This document shows positions 29,771 through 37,801 of a DNA stretch of 64,000 bases, piece by piece; within the stretch, counting starts at the first letter, position 1, and every line of letters begins with the position of its first letter. The DNA lies in contig NZ_LT907842.1 in the NCBI RefSeq assembly GCF_900215245.1, forward strand, positions 3,534,001 to 3,598,000, read 5' to 3'. The notes under the pieces are model-generated. The model saw nothing but the letters and a program-made list of their open reading frames with translations, had not been told where the DNA came from and made no database searches. This DNA is from Pseudomonas fluorescens. GTDB taxonomy: Bacteria > Pseudomonadota > Gammaproteobacteria > Pseudomonadales > Pseudomonadaceae. The translations under genes and the position numbers were made by a program.

Positions 29771-30067
29771 ATGTGCGGACTCTGCGGTTTGCTCGGTGAA
29801 GACCTGCACTGGAGCGACCCTCTGGGCGATGAGCTGCCGCGACGCCGTGAACGCCTGCGCCGCATCGCGGCGATCAACCAGGTGCTGGCGGTGTTCCGGC
29901 TCAAGGTCGAAGACTTTCAGGGCGCTTCGTACCTGCTGATGGGCGCCACTGGCAAGCAAGCGTTGGCGAGTGGCCTGGACCCTCTCTGGCAGGCGGCAGA
30001 AAGCATGCTCGGCCGCCCGCTGGACCCGCTTGACCCGCGCGTGCTTGATCACCTGGAGTCGTCATGA
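29771..30067 (+). CDS. 98-aa unknown protein with MCGLCG start, coupled to cobW
   Basis: I do not recognise this protein. It starts MCGLCGLLGEDLHWSDPLGDE, with Cys at positions 2 and 5. A basic helix RRRERLRRIAAINQVL is followed by a segment (FRLKVEDFQGASYLLMGATGKQ) and a Pro/Asp/Leu-rich C-terminus. The M-C-G start recalls class II glutamine amidotransferases, but the protein is far too short for one. GAGG upstream supports the start, and it overlaps the CobW gene by 4 nt (ATGA). The CxxC could bind a metal for the neighbouring GTPase; this is conjecture. Confidence 0.7.
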   Translation: MCGLCGLLGEDLHWSDPLGDELPRRRERLRRIAAINQVLAVFRLKVEDFQGASYLLMGATGKQALASGLDPLWQAAESMLGRPLDPLDPRVLDHLESS

Positions 30068-31038
30068 GCATCGCCCTCAACGTCATCACCGGCTTCCTTG
30101 GCAGTGGTAAAACCACCTTGCTTACGCGCCTCTTACACGGCGAAAGCCTCGGCGACACGGCACTGTTGATCAACGAGTTCGGCGATGTCGGCATCGACCA
30201 TCTGTTGGTGGAAGAGGTCGCCCCGGACACGGTGTTGCTGCCCAGCGGTTGCGTGTGCTGCTCGATTCGTGGCGAGTTGAAAGAGGCGCTGCTCGGCCTG
30301 TTGCAACGCCGTGAGCGCGGTGAAATCCCGGCGTTCAAACGCGTGATCCTGGAAACCACCGGCCTTGCCGACCCGGCGCCGATCCTCGCCACCTTGAACA
30401 ACGACGTGCAACTGCGCGGCCGCTTTCACATTGGCCTGGTGATTACCCTGGTCGACGCCAGCCACGCCGAGCTTCAGGAGCGCCTGCACCCGGAATGGCT
30501 GGCCCAGGTTGCTGCGGCCGATCGGCTGTTGCTGAGCAAGACCGACCTCGCCGGCGACTGTGATTCGCTGCGCACGCATTTGCAGGCGCTGAATGCCGGC
30601 ACACCGATCCTCAATACCCATGACATTCTCAGCGGCGACCAATTGTTGCTCGGCGAGGGGTTGCGCAGCGCCGAGCCCGCCGTTGAAGTCAGCCGCTGGC
30701 AATTGCACCAAACCACCACGGCCACCCACGGCGCCGCGCAAGTGTGCTGCCTGACCTTCGAACAGCCGTTGGACTGGGTCGGCTTCGGGGTCTGGTTGTC
30801 GATGCTGCTAAGATGCCACGGCGAACGAATCCTTCGCGTCAAAGGACTGCTTAACGTGAACGCAAGCTCGGCCCCCATCGTCATTCATGGCGTGCAGCAC
30901 TGCCTGCATGCCCCGGTGCACTTGCCTGCCTGGCCAGGCACCGACCGCCAATCACGGCTGGTATTTATCCTGCGCGGCCTCGACCCGGCACTGCTGCGCC
31001 GCTCTTTTGAAGTGTTCTCGCGGCGGTTCGCCGCATGA
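30064..31038 (+). CDS. CobW/COG0523-family metallochaperone GTPase
   Basis: A 324-residue G3E GTPase. P-loop GFLGSGKTT (10-18), CVCC metal motif (63-66, the family CxCC that presents Zn or another divalent cation), ETTGLADP (Walker B region) and SKTD (G4 variant). A C-terminal CobW_C-like domain follows (about 220-324). COG0523 proteins deliver metal to client enzymes. It overlaps the genes on both sides by 4 nt, a tightly coupled three-gene unit, and the NodB-type hydrolase upstream is a plausible client. Confidence 0.92.
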   Translation: MSIALNVITGFLGSGKTTLLTRLLHGESLGDTALLINEFGDVGIDHLLVEEVAPDTVLLPSGCVCCSIRGELKEALLGLLQRRERGEIPAFKRVILETTGLADPAPILATLNNDVQLRGRFHIGLVITLVDASHAELQERLHPEWLAQVAAADRLLLSKTDLAGDCDSLRTHLQALNAGTPILNTHDILSGDQLLLGEGLRSAEPAVEVSRWQLHQTTTATHGAAQVCCLTFEQPLDWVGFGVWLSMLLRCHGERILRVKGLLNVNASSAPIVIHGVQHCLHAPVHLPAWPGTDRQSRLVFILRGLDPALLRRSFEVFSRRFAA

Positions 31039-32210
31039 TCACCTTGCGTGTCCTCGGTACGTCGGTGACCTTGCTCGAATGCCTGCGCGTGCGCGCCGAA
31101 CAGGAACTGGGCATTCGCCTGGTCTACCAGGTGCACGATGTCGCACAGGCGCAACGCATCGCGGTAATGCAGCCCGAGAGTTACGACCTGTACGACCAAT
31201 GGTTCCACAACGTTGATTTTGTGTGGCCGGCGCGCGCGATCCAGCCGATCGACACGCGGCGTATCGCGTTGTGGCACGAGATCAACGAATTGCCCAAGCG
31301 CGGCCGGCTGTCGGCCAATGATCGCCTGGGCAGCGGCAGCGTGCCCAGTGAGCGCCTGTTCGTGCAGCATGACGGCAGCCTCGGCAGCACCGTGACCGAG
31401 CGCATCAGCATGCTGCCGCTGACCCACAATGCTGACAGTTTTGCCTATCGCCCCGAGCGTTTGCCCGAAGGATTCAGCCACGGCAATGAAAGTTGGGGCT
31501 GGCTGCTCGACCCGGCCTGGCGCGCGCGTACCGCGCTGCAAAGTGACGCGGCCATTGGCGCGCTGGATGCCGCTTTGGCGGTGCAGGGCGCTGGGCTGGC
31601 GCAGTTCAAGGACGTCGGCAATATGAGCATCGAGGAGATCGATGTGCTGGCCGACATCCTGGTGCGCAAGCAGAAGGAGGGGCACTTTGCGGCGTTCTGG
31701 TCGGATGATGAAGAGGCGGCGCAGCTGATGCTGAGCCCGAGCATTGATATCCAGAGCCTGTGGTCGCCGACCTTGATGCGCCTGCACCGGGCAGGGGTCA
31801 AGTACCGGCTGGCGGTGCCTCGCGAAGGCTACCGCGCCTGGTTTGGCGGGTTGTCGTTGTCGCGCCATGCCCAAGGGCCGGTGCTGGATGCGGCGTATGC
31901 TTACCTGAATTGGTGGTTGTCCGGTTGGCCGGGGGCGGTCATGGCGCGCCAGGGTTACTACATCGGCAACCCGGCGCGCACGCGCGATCATTTGAGCCAC
32001 GCCGAGTGGGATTACTGGTATGCCGGCAAGCCAGCACGCGAAGAATTGCTGGGCAGCGATGGCTTGCCGTTGATCGACATCGGTGAAGTGCGGGATGGCG
32101 GCTCGTATGAGCAACGCATGGGGCACATCGCGGTGTGGAACTCAGTGATGGATGAACACAACTACCTGGTGCGCCGATGGGGGGACTTCATGCGCGCGCG
32201 CAGCGCTTAG
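31035..32210 (+). CDS. Binding-protein-like (type 2 PBP) protein with no signal peptide
   Basis: A 391-residue protein that looks like an ABC transporter solute-binding protein of the spermidine/putrescine (PotD) type, judged from GAGLAQFKDVGNMSIEEIDVLADILVRKQKEGHFAAFWSD-like segments (about 178-217) and the DAAYAYLNWWLSG stretch near 295. It begins MITLRVLGTSVTLLECLRV with no leader peptide, so as read it stays in the cytoplasm. No ABC permease or ATPase is nearby. It overlaps cobW by 4 nt. It might be a cytosolic ligand sensor or an enzyme built on this fold. Confidence 0.75.
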   Translation: MITLRVLGTSVTLLECLRVRAEQELGIRLVYQVHDVAQAQRIAVMQPESYDLYDQWFHNVDFVWPARAIQPIDTRRIALWHEINELPKRGRLSANDRLGSGSVPSERLFVQHDGSLGSTVTERISMLPLTHNADSFAYRPERLPEGFSHGNESWGWLLDPAWRARTALQSDAAIGALDAALAVQGAGLAQFKDVGNMSIEEIDVLADILVRKQKEGHFAAFWSDDEEAAQLMLSPSIDIQSLWSPTLMRLHRAGVKYRLAVPREGYRAWFGGLSLSRHAQGPVLDAAYAYLNWWLSGWPGAVMARQGYYIGNPARTRDHLSHAEWDYWYAGKPAREELLGSDGLPLIDIGEVRDGGSYEQRMGHIAVWNSVMDEHNYLVRRWGDFMRARSA

Positions 32211-32303
32211 GTCAGTGGTTGCCTGCCTGTCAATAATGTGACGCAAAAGTTCCAGTGTTTGTTGAGTGTACTTATCCCAAGTCCCAGCTAATCTGCTTAA
32301 ACC

Positions 32304-32332
32304 AAATATCCAATAAAATTGGATATTTTTTT
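32304..32332 (+). terminator. Intrinsic terminator of the catabolic operon
   Basis: AAATATCCAAT (32304-32314), loop AAA, ATTGGATATTT (32318-32328) and a continuing run of T to 32332. A perfect 11-bp stem plus T-tract, it ends the island transcript. An apparent ATG at 32319 within the stem is not a gene start. Confidence 0.92.
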
Positions 32333-32363
32333 GACGCCAGACCAGCCGCCGCCAGGGATGCGT

Positions 32364-34754
32364 ATGAACAAGCAACGCAGTGGCACCGAGAGGCGAATCC
32401 TGCCGGAGGGCACGGCAACGACGTGGCGCCACACCTTCCAGACCCGCATCGCCGCGGTGTTGGCGCTATTGCTACTGGTGGTCGTGGCGGCGACTTACTT
32501 CGCGGTCAAGGTCGCCACCACCCGCGCCGTGGAAAACCAGGCCCAAGTCCAGCTCACTACCGGTATCCAGGTGTTCGAGCGCTTGCTGGAGCTGCGCGGG
32601 CGCCGTCTGCAATACGGGCTGGACTGGCTCACCGTCGATGCTCCGTTCAAACACGCAGTGATTGAAGGCCAGGCCGAATCGATTCGGGCTGCGCTGCGTC
32701 GGCATGGCCCCGGCATCCACTCAACGGAAGTATTCGTGTTGAGCCTGGATGGCAAGGTGATGGTCAGCACCTTGCCGGAACTGACCGGCGGTCAGCCGTT
32801 TCCCTATGCCGAGGCGTTGCGTCATGCGCGGCGCAGTGGCTTGCAGATGCTCATCGTTGCCATGGACGGCCAGCCGTATTTGCTGGTGCAGGATGAAGTG
32901 CTCGACCCGCTGCCTATTGCCCGCGTGGTCATGGGCTTTGCGATGGACAAGCTGTTCGCCAACGAACTGCGCTCCATGAGCAACCTTGAGCTGTCGTTCC
33001 TCGGCGTGCAGGACGGCCGCGTCGGCCAGTTGTTCAGTACCCAGCCTGAGGCCTATCAGGCTGCGATCATCCATATGATGCACGAGGCGCCGCTGGACCC
33101 TGCAGCGCGGATCACTGTGTTTTACGGGCAACGGGTGCTCAGCCAGGTGCTGCCGCTGGCCAATACCGGCGAGGGCGACGAGGTGCGCGTGTTGCTGCAA
33201 AGCCCGCTGGACCATGCGCTGGAGTCCTTTGCGCCGCTGGACCAGCAGTTTATGGGGATTGCCCTGGCGGTACTGCTCGTGTCGCTGGCGGGCGCGTTGT
33301 TCCTGGCGCGACGCGTGTCACGCCCGCTCAACGCCCTGGTGCAAGCGGCGGAACGGATTGGTGCCGGTGACTACCACACGCCGGTGCAGGTGCGCAGCCA
33401 CGATGAGTTCGGCGTGTTGGCCCGGGCATTCAACGCCATGCAAAGTGGAATTGCCGTGCGCGAGCGTCAATTGGCCCATAACGCCCTGCATGACCCGCTC
33501 ACCGGGTTGCCCAATCGCGCCCTGGCCATGGAGCGCCTGGGCAGCGCGATCAGTGCCCGGCGGCCGGTGGTGTTGGTGTACCTGGGGATTGAAAACTACC
33601 GGGTGATCAACGAAGGCTTCGGCCCGCAGGGCGTCGAAGAAATGCTCCGCGAAGCCAGCCGATGCCTGTCGATGAGCCTGCAGGCCAGCGACACCGCCGC
33701 GCGCATCGCCGGCAGTGAATTTTTACTGTTGTTGGAAAATACTGATATCGACTGCGCCGTGGCGCGTGTCGACCGCCTGTATGGGCTGCTCACCGAACCC
33801 CAGCGTATCGGCCATGATGAAGTGCGCCATGAAGTGAGTATCGGCATCGCGGCTTACCCGGCCGACGGCCAGCAGGTGGATGAACTGATCAGCCGCGCCG
33901 CCATTGCCCGGCATGATGCGGCGAGCTTGTCCGGGTATTTGCAGATCTACCAGCAGGACCGCGACCTGGCGCATCAGCGCCAGATCACGCTGATTCGCGA
34001 CTTGCGTCGCGCGGTGGTGGAGGGCGAATTGTTCCTCTGTTACCAGCCTAAACTCGATCTGGTTGACGGCCGTGTGCGTCAGGCCGAAGCCCTGTTGCGC
34101 TGGCAGCATCCGACCCTTGGCCAAGTGTCACCGACCGAATTCATTCCCCTCGCCGAGCGCACCGGCAGCATGGGCGCCTTGACCCTGTGGGCGATCGAGG
34201 AGGCTATTCGCCAAATGGCCGAGTGGGCACAACGCGGTTTGCACCTGCAGCTGTCGGTGAATATCTCGGTGGACGACTTGGCGGATGACGACCTGGCTAT
34301 TCGTGTCACCGCCTTGTTGATGCACTACAACGTATCGGCCGAGCACTTGATTTTCGAAATCACTGAAAGCGCGATCATGCACAACCCGCAGCAGGCCCTC
34401 AGCGTGCTGGAGCAACTGCGCGGCTGCGGCATCAGCCTGTCGGTGGATGACTTTGGCACGGGCTATTCATCGCTCGCGCAATTGCAGCGCTTGCCGGTGC
34501 AGGAATTGAAGATCGACCAATCCTTCATCCGCAACCTCGACAGCACCAGCGGCGATGGCGTGATCGTGCGGTCAACCATCGAAATGAGCCACAACCTGGG
34601 GCTCAAGGTGGTGGCGGAAGGGGTGGAGTTCGAGCCCAGCCTGATGCTGCTCAAACAGTGGAAGTGCGACACCGCACAGGGTTACCTGATCAGCCGGCCA
34701 TTGAATGCCATGGCGTTTGAACGGTGGATGCGGCGTGAGCATGTTGCCTTGTAA
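32364..34754 (+). CDS. Membrane c-di-GMP protein: sensor, HAMP, degenerate GGDEF, EAL
   Basis: A 796-residue inner-membrane signalling protein. Start at ATG 32364 (MNKQRSGTERR), with AGGGA 5 nt upstream. A TM helix (about 27-50), a periplasmic sensor of about 220 residues, a second TM (about 272-294), HAMP (to about 347), GGDEF (about 350-515) and EAL (about 535-785) follow in order. The diguanylate-cyclase signature is degenerate (AGSEF in place of GGDEF). The EAL domain keeps EALLRW, the Asn/Asp metal ligands and DDFGTGYSSL. Hence it is probably a c-di-GMP phosphodiesterase whose GGDEF domain is regulatory. Confidence 0.92.
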   Translation: MNKQRSGTERRILPEGTATTWRHTFQTRIAAVLALLLLVVVAATYFAVKVATTRAVENQAQVQLTTGIQVFERLLELRGRRLQYGLDWLTVDAPFKHAVIEGQAESIRAALRRHGPGIHSTEVFVLSLDGKVMVSTLPELTGGQPFPYAEALRHARRSGLQMLIVAMDGQPYLLVQDEVLDPLPIARVVMGFAMDKLFANELRSMSNLELSFLGVQDGRVGQLFSTQPEAYQAAIIHMMHEAPLDPAARITVFYGQRVLSQVLPLANTGEGDEVRVLLQSPLDHALESFAPLDQQFMGIALAVLLVSLAGALFLARRVSRPLNALVQAAERIGAGDYHTPVQVRSHDEFGVLARAFNAMQSGIAVRERQLAHNALHDPLTGLPNRALAMERLGSAISARRPVVLVYLGIENYRVINEGFGPQGVEEMLREASRCLSMSLQASDTAARIAGSEFLLLLENTDIDCAVARVDRLYGLLTEPQRIGHDEVRHEVSIGIAAYPADGQQVDELISRAAIARHDAASLSGYLQIYQQDRDLAHQRQITLIRDLRRAVVEGELFLCYQPKLDLVDGRVRQAEALLRWQHPTLGQVSPTEFIPLAERTGSMGALTLWAIEEAIRQMAEWAQRGLHLQLSVNISVDDLADDDLAIRVTALLMHYNVSAEHLIFEITESAIMHNPQQALSVLEQLRGCGISLSVDDFGTGYSSLAQLQRLPVQELKIDQSFIRNLDSTSGDGVIVRSTIEMSHNLGLKVVAEGVEFEPSLMLLKQWKCDTAQGYLISRPLNAMAFERWMRREHVAL

Positions 34755-34783
34755 ACCCGATCTCCAGCACACCACCTGAACCC

Positions 34784-34872
34784 GGTGGGAGGGGGCTTGC
34801 TCCCGAAAGCGGTGGGTCAGTGGAAGAATCGACAACGGGTACACCGCCATCGGGAACAAGCCCCCTCCCACA
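34784..34872. repeat. REPIN after the EAL gene
   Basis: An inverted pair with arms GTGGGAGGGGGCTTGCTCCC and its complement GGGAACAAGCCCCCTCCCAC, around AAGCGGTGGGTCAG and a spacer. The right arm has a small change (GGGAACAAG) relative to the other GGGGGC-subtype copies. Confidence 0.9.
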
Positions 34873-34891
34873 GGTCGCTCGCGGCAGGTAC

Positions 34892-34931
34892 AAAAAAGGC
34901 GGCTACCCATCAGGTAGCCGCCTTGTTTTTA
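34892..34931 (-). terminator. Terminator between gcd and the EAL gene
   Basis: AAGGCGGCTACC (34897-34908) and GGTAGCCGCCTT (34913-34924) form a 12-bp stem with a 4-nt loop. A-run on the left and T-run on the right make it usable in both directions. It lies 14 bp beyond the gcd stop and also ends the plus-strand transcript. Confidence 0.92.
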
Positions 34932-34944
34932 CCACCGGTAATGC

Positions 34945-37362
34945 TTAATCCGGCAGTTTGAACGCCATCACGTAGTCACCCTGCTTGGTGCCCAGCGAGC
35001 CGTGACCGCCGGCCATGACCAGCACGTACTGCTTGCCGTCCTTGCCGGTGTAAGTCATCGGTGTGGTTTGCGCGCCTGCAGGCAGGCGGCCTTCCCACAG
35101 TTGCTTGCCGTTTTTCACGTCATAAGCACGCAGGTACTGGTCGAGGGTGCCGCTGAGGAAGGACACGCCACCGGCGGTGGTGAAAGTACCACCCAGGCTA
35201 GGCACGCCCATGGTCAGTGGGATTGGAACCGGCGAGCTGTCGCGCACGGTGCCGTTCTTGTGCATCCAGATGGTTTTGTGGGTGGTCAGGTCGACCGCTG
35301 CCACATAACCCCACGCCGGCGCCTGGCACGGCAGGCCCAGAGGCGACAGCAGGGCTTCGAGGATCACGCCGTATGGCGCGCCTTTGTTTGGCTGTACGCC
35401 TTCGGTCTCGCTGACGCGTGGACCTTGCTTGGCAATGTCGGCCGCCGGGATCAGTTTCGATTTGAACGCCATGTAGCTCGGGTTCACGAACGCAATCTGA
35501 CGCACCGGGTCAACCGAAATGCCGCCCCAGTCGAACACGCCGAAGTTACCCGGGTAAACGATCGAACCTTGCAGCGATGGCGGAGTGAACGGACCGTCAT
35601 AGCGCATCGATTTGAAATCGATCCGGCACAGCATCTGGTCGAACGGCGTCACGCCCCACATGTCGCGTTCTTTCAACGGCGGCGGCATGAAGTTCAGGTC
35701 GGACTTCGGTTGGGTCGGGGAGGTGTGATCGCCGGCCACTGCGCCTTGCGGTACAGGGATTTCGTTGATCGGCACCACCGGCTTGCCGTTGCTGCGGTCC
35801 AGCACATAGATGCTGCCTTGCTTGGTCGACGCCATCACCGCTTGCTTGACGCCGTCAGCGGTCTTGATGTCGATCAGGCTAGGCTGGCCGCCCACGTCCA
35901 TGTCCCACAGGTCGTGGTGAGTGAACTGGAAGGTCCACTTCACATGGCCGCTGTCGATGTCCAGGGCCGTCAGGCCGGCGCTGTATTTTTCCGAATCTTC
36001 GGTACGGTCGCCGCCGTATTGGTCAGGCATCTGGTTGCCCATCGGCAGGTAGAGCATGCCGAGTTTTTCATCGACGCTGAACATGGACCACATGTTCGGC
36101 GAGTTGCGCGTGTAGGTCTTGCCCTCGGCCAACGGGGTGGTGTCGTCCGGGTTGCCGCTGTCCCAGTTCCACACCAGCTTGCCGGTGTGCACGTCGAACG
36201 CGCGGATGACACCGCTAGGCTCGTCGGTGGAGACGTTGTCGGTCACGTGACCGCCGATCACAACCAGGTTCTTGGTTACGGCCGGTGGCGACGTGGAGTA
36301 GTAACCGCCTGGGGCGAAGCTGCCGATATTGGCACGCAGGTCGACCTGGCCTTTGTCACCGAAGTCTTCGCACATCTTGCCGGTGTCGGCGTTCAGCGCG
36401 ATCAGACGGGTATCGGCGGTCGGTACGAAAATACGTTTCGGGCAGACGGCACTCACCGGCGCAGCGCTGGCACTGCCGGTCGGGCTCTGCTCGGAAGCGT
36501 ATACCGCGTCATCGTGATACGACACGCCACGGCAGGTCATGTGCGCCCAACCTTTGAAGTTCGCGGCACCTTCGGTGCTGATCTTCGGGTCGAAACGCCA
36601 GATTTCCTTGCCGGTGTCCGGGTCCAGGGCAATCACCTGGCTGTGCGGCGTGCACACATAGAGCATGCCGTTGACTTTCAGCGGGGTGTTTTCTGCGGTG
36701 GTTTCACCGGGATCGCCTGGGCCAGGGATGTCACCGGTACGGAAGGTCCACGCCGGCACCAGCTTGTGGGCGTTTTCCGGGGTGATCTGCGCCAGGGGCG
36801 AGTAACGATCACCGAACGCCGAACGGCCATAGGAGTTCCAGTCGCCATCGGCCTGGGTCGGTGCGGCGCTGGCAATGCCAGGCACCGCGTCACGGTCCAG
36901 TTGGCCGGTCTTGACCATTTCACCCGGGTTGGTGAATTGGCTGGCCAGGGCGGCAGCACCGGCCAGCACCACGGCTACGCTCAGCGCACCCGTGCCCAGT
37001 GGTGCGGCTTGACCACGCAGCAACGGACGGCGAAACCACGGCAGCAACAAGACGATGCCCAGCGCGAACAGCAGGGCCAGACGTGGCACCAGCTGCCACC
37101 AATCCAGGCCGACTTCCCACAGTGCCCACACGGTACTGGCGAACAGCACCAGTGCGTACAGGCCCAGCGCAGCGCGGCGGGTAGCCAGCAGCAAAACGCC
37201 GGTGAGGGCGATGCCGATACCGGCCAGCAGGTAGTACAGCGACCCGCCGAGCATGCTCAGCTTGACGCCGCCGGCCAGCAAGGCCAGCCCCATGATCAGC
37301 AGCAAGACGCCTAGCAACCTGGGCAGCAGGCGGCTTGGGCTTGAAGCACCATCAGTGCTCAT
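34945..37362 (-). CDS. gcd: PQQ-dependent membrane glucose dehydrogenase
   Basis: An 805-residue quinoprotein that oxidises glucose to gluconate in the periplasm and passes electrons to ubiquinone. Five TM helices occupy about residues 15-150. The beta-propeller follows, with W-motif-like segments (GDWNSYGRSAFGDRYSPLAQI; GKEIWRFDPKI). Familiar mGDH features are DNVSTDEPSG, WTFQFTHHDLWDMDVGGQ, and GTFTTAGGVSFLSGTLDQYLRAYD near the end. Length matches the family (about 800). Gluconate formation is the first step of peripheral glucose catabolism in Pseudomonas and of phosphate solubilisation. Confidence 0.97.
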   Translation of the reverse strand: MSTDGASSPSRLLPRLLGVLLLIMGLALLAGGVKLSMLGGSLYYLLAGIGIALTGVLLLATRRAALGLYALVLFASTVWALWEVGLDWWQLVPRLALLFALGIVLLLPWFRRPLLRGQAAPLGTGALSVAVVLAGAAALASQFTNPGEMVKTGQLDRDAVPGIASAAPTQADGDWNSYGRSAFGDRYSPLAQITPENAHKLVPAWTFRTGDIPGPGDPGETTAENTPLKVNGMLYVCTPHSQVIALDPDTGKEIWRFDPKISTEGAANFKGWAHMTCRGVSYHDDAVYASEQSPTGSASAAPVSAVCPKRIFVPTADTRLIALNADTGKMCEDFGDKGQVDLRANIGSFAPGGYYSTSPPAVTKNLVVIGGHVTDNVSTDEPSGVIRAFDVHTGKLVWNWDSGNPDDTTPLAEGKTYTRNSPNMWSMFSVDEKLGMLYLPMGNQMPDQYGGDRTEDSEKYSAGLTALDIDSGHVKWTFQFTHHDLWDMDVGGQPSLIDIKTADGVKQAVMASTKQGSIYVLDRSNGKPVVPINEIPVPQGAVAGDHTSPTQPKSDLNFMPPPLKERDMWGVTPFDQMLCRIDFKSMRYDGPFTPPSLQGSIVYPGNFGVFDWGGISVDPVRQIAFVNPSYMAFKSKLIPAADIAKQGPRVSETEGVQPNKGAPYGVILEALLSPLGLPCQAPAWGYVAAVDLTTHKTIWMHKNGTVRDSSPVPIPLTMGVPSLGGTFTTAGGVSFLSGTLDQYLRAYDVKNGKQLWEGRLPAGAQTTPMTYTGKDGKQYVLVMAGGHGSLGTKQGDYVMAFKLPD

Positions 37363-37801
37363 AGTGTGTTTCTCCGTGACGTTGGAATTATGTAACCCCG
37401 TGCTTCACTGTAGATGACGATTTGGCGCGGGCTAGGTTCAGCGTTAATTCGAGTTTTTCTGGGGATAAGAGGGTTATCCACAAGCGGGCGATTTATTCCC
37501 AGGCGCAGGTCGGTGTAAGACAGCGCTGTCTTCGATGAAGGGTAAATTCGGCAAGATGGGATCGACCGCGGGCGTGAAACGTTTCAGTTTGTTGCCGACA
37601 AGGATAAAGCGCTGATGCGCCAAGAGAAAGCGCAAATCGCAAGATGCATCATTTCAGTTTTGGTAACAGTGACTAAGTGTCGCTGCAAAACAAATGTGGG
37701 AGGGGGCTTGCTCCCGATAGCAGTGGGTCAGCCATGAACAGGTCGACTGACACACTGTCATCGGGAGCAAGCCCCCTCCCACTGGGGATTTTCGGTGTTT
37801 T
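37363..37801. other. 439-bp gap upstream of gcd with inverted DnaA-box-like motifs
   Basis: No gene seen. It contains the gcd promoter region (minus strand) and a REPIN at 37695-37782. A TTATCCACA (37474-37482) occurs with an inverted GGATAA (37463-37468), giving two opposed DnaA-box-like sequences. The region between about 37483 and 37690 shows nothing recognisable. Confidence 0.5.
37695..37782. repeat. REPIN between the TonB receptor 3' end and gcd
   Basis: Arms TGTGGGAGGGGGCTTGCTCC and GGAGCAAGCCCCCTCCCAC with the core CGATAGCAGTGGGTCAG...CTGACACACTGTCATCG. GGGGGC subtype, near identical to the elements at 13.7 and 34.8 kb. Confidence 0.9.

Noticed and set aside
29771..30067. Class II glutamine amidotransferase
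   Set aside because: Only the MCG start is similar; 98 residues cannot hold the Ntn-hydrolase fold.
30064..31038. CobW as part of cobalamin synthesis
   Set aside because: No cob/cbi genes are near; the CxCC motif and context fit a COG0523 metallochaperone.
32319..32363. Upstream ATG (MDIFLTP) for the GGDEF/EAL gene
   Set aside because: The codon lies inside the stem of an intrinsic terminator and lacks a ribosome-binding site; ATG 32364 with AGGGA fits.
35002..37314. 770-codon plus-strand ORF
   Set aside because: Antisense of gcd; composition is low-complexity His/Arg/Gln-rich, as in shadow frames.
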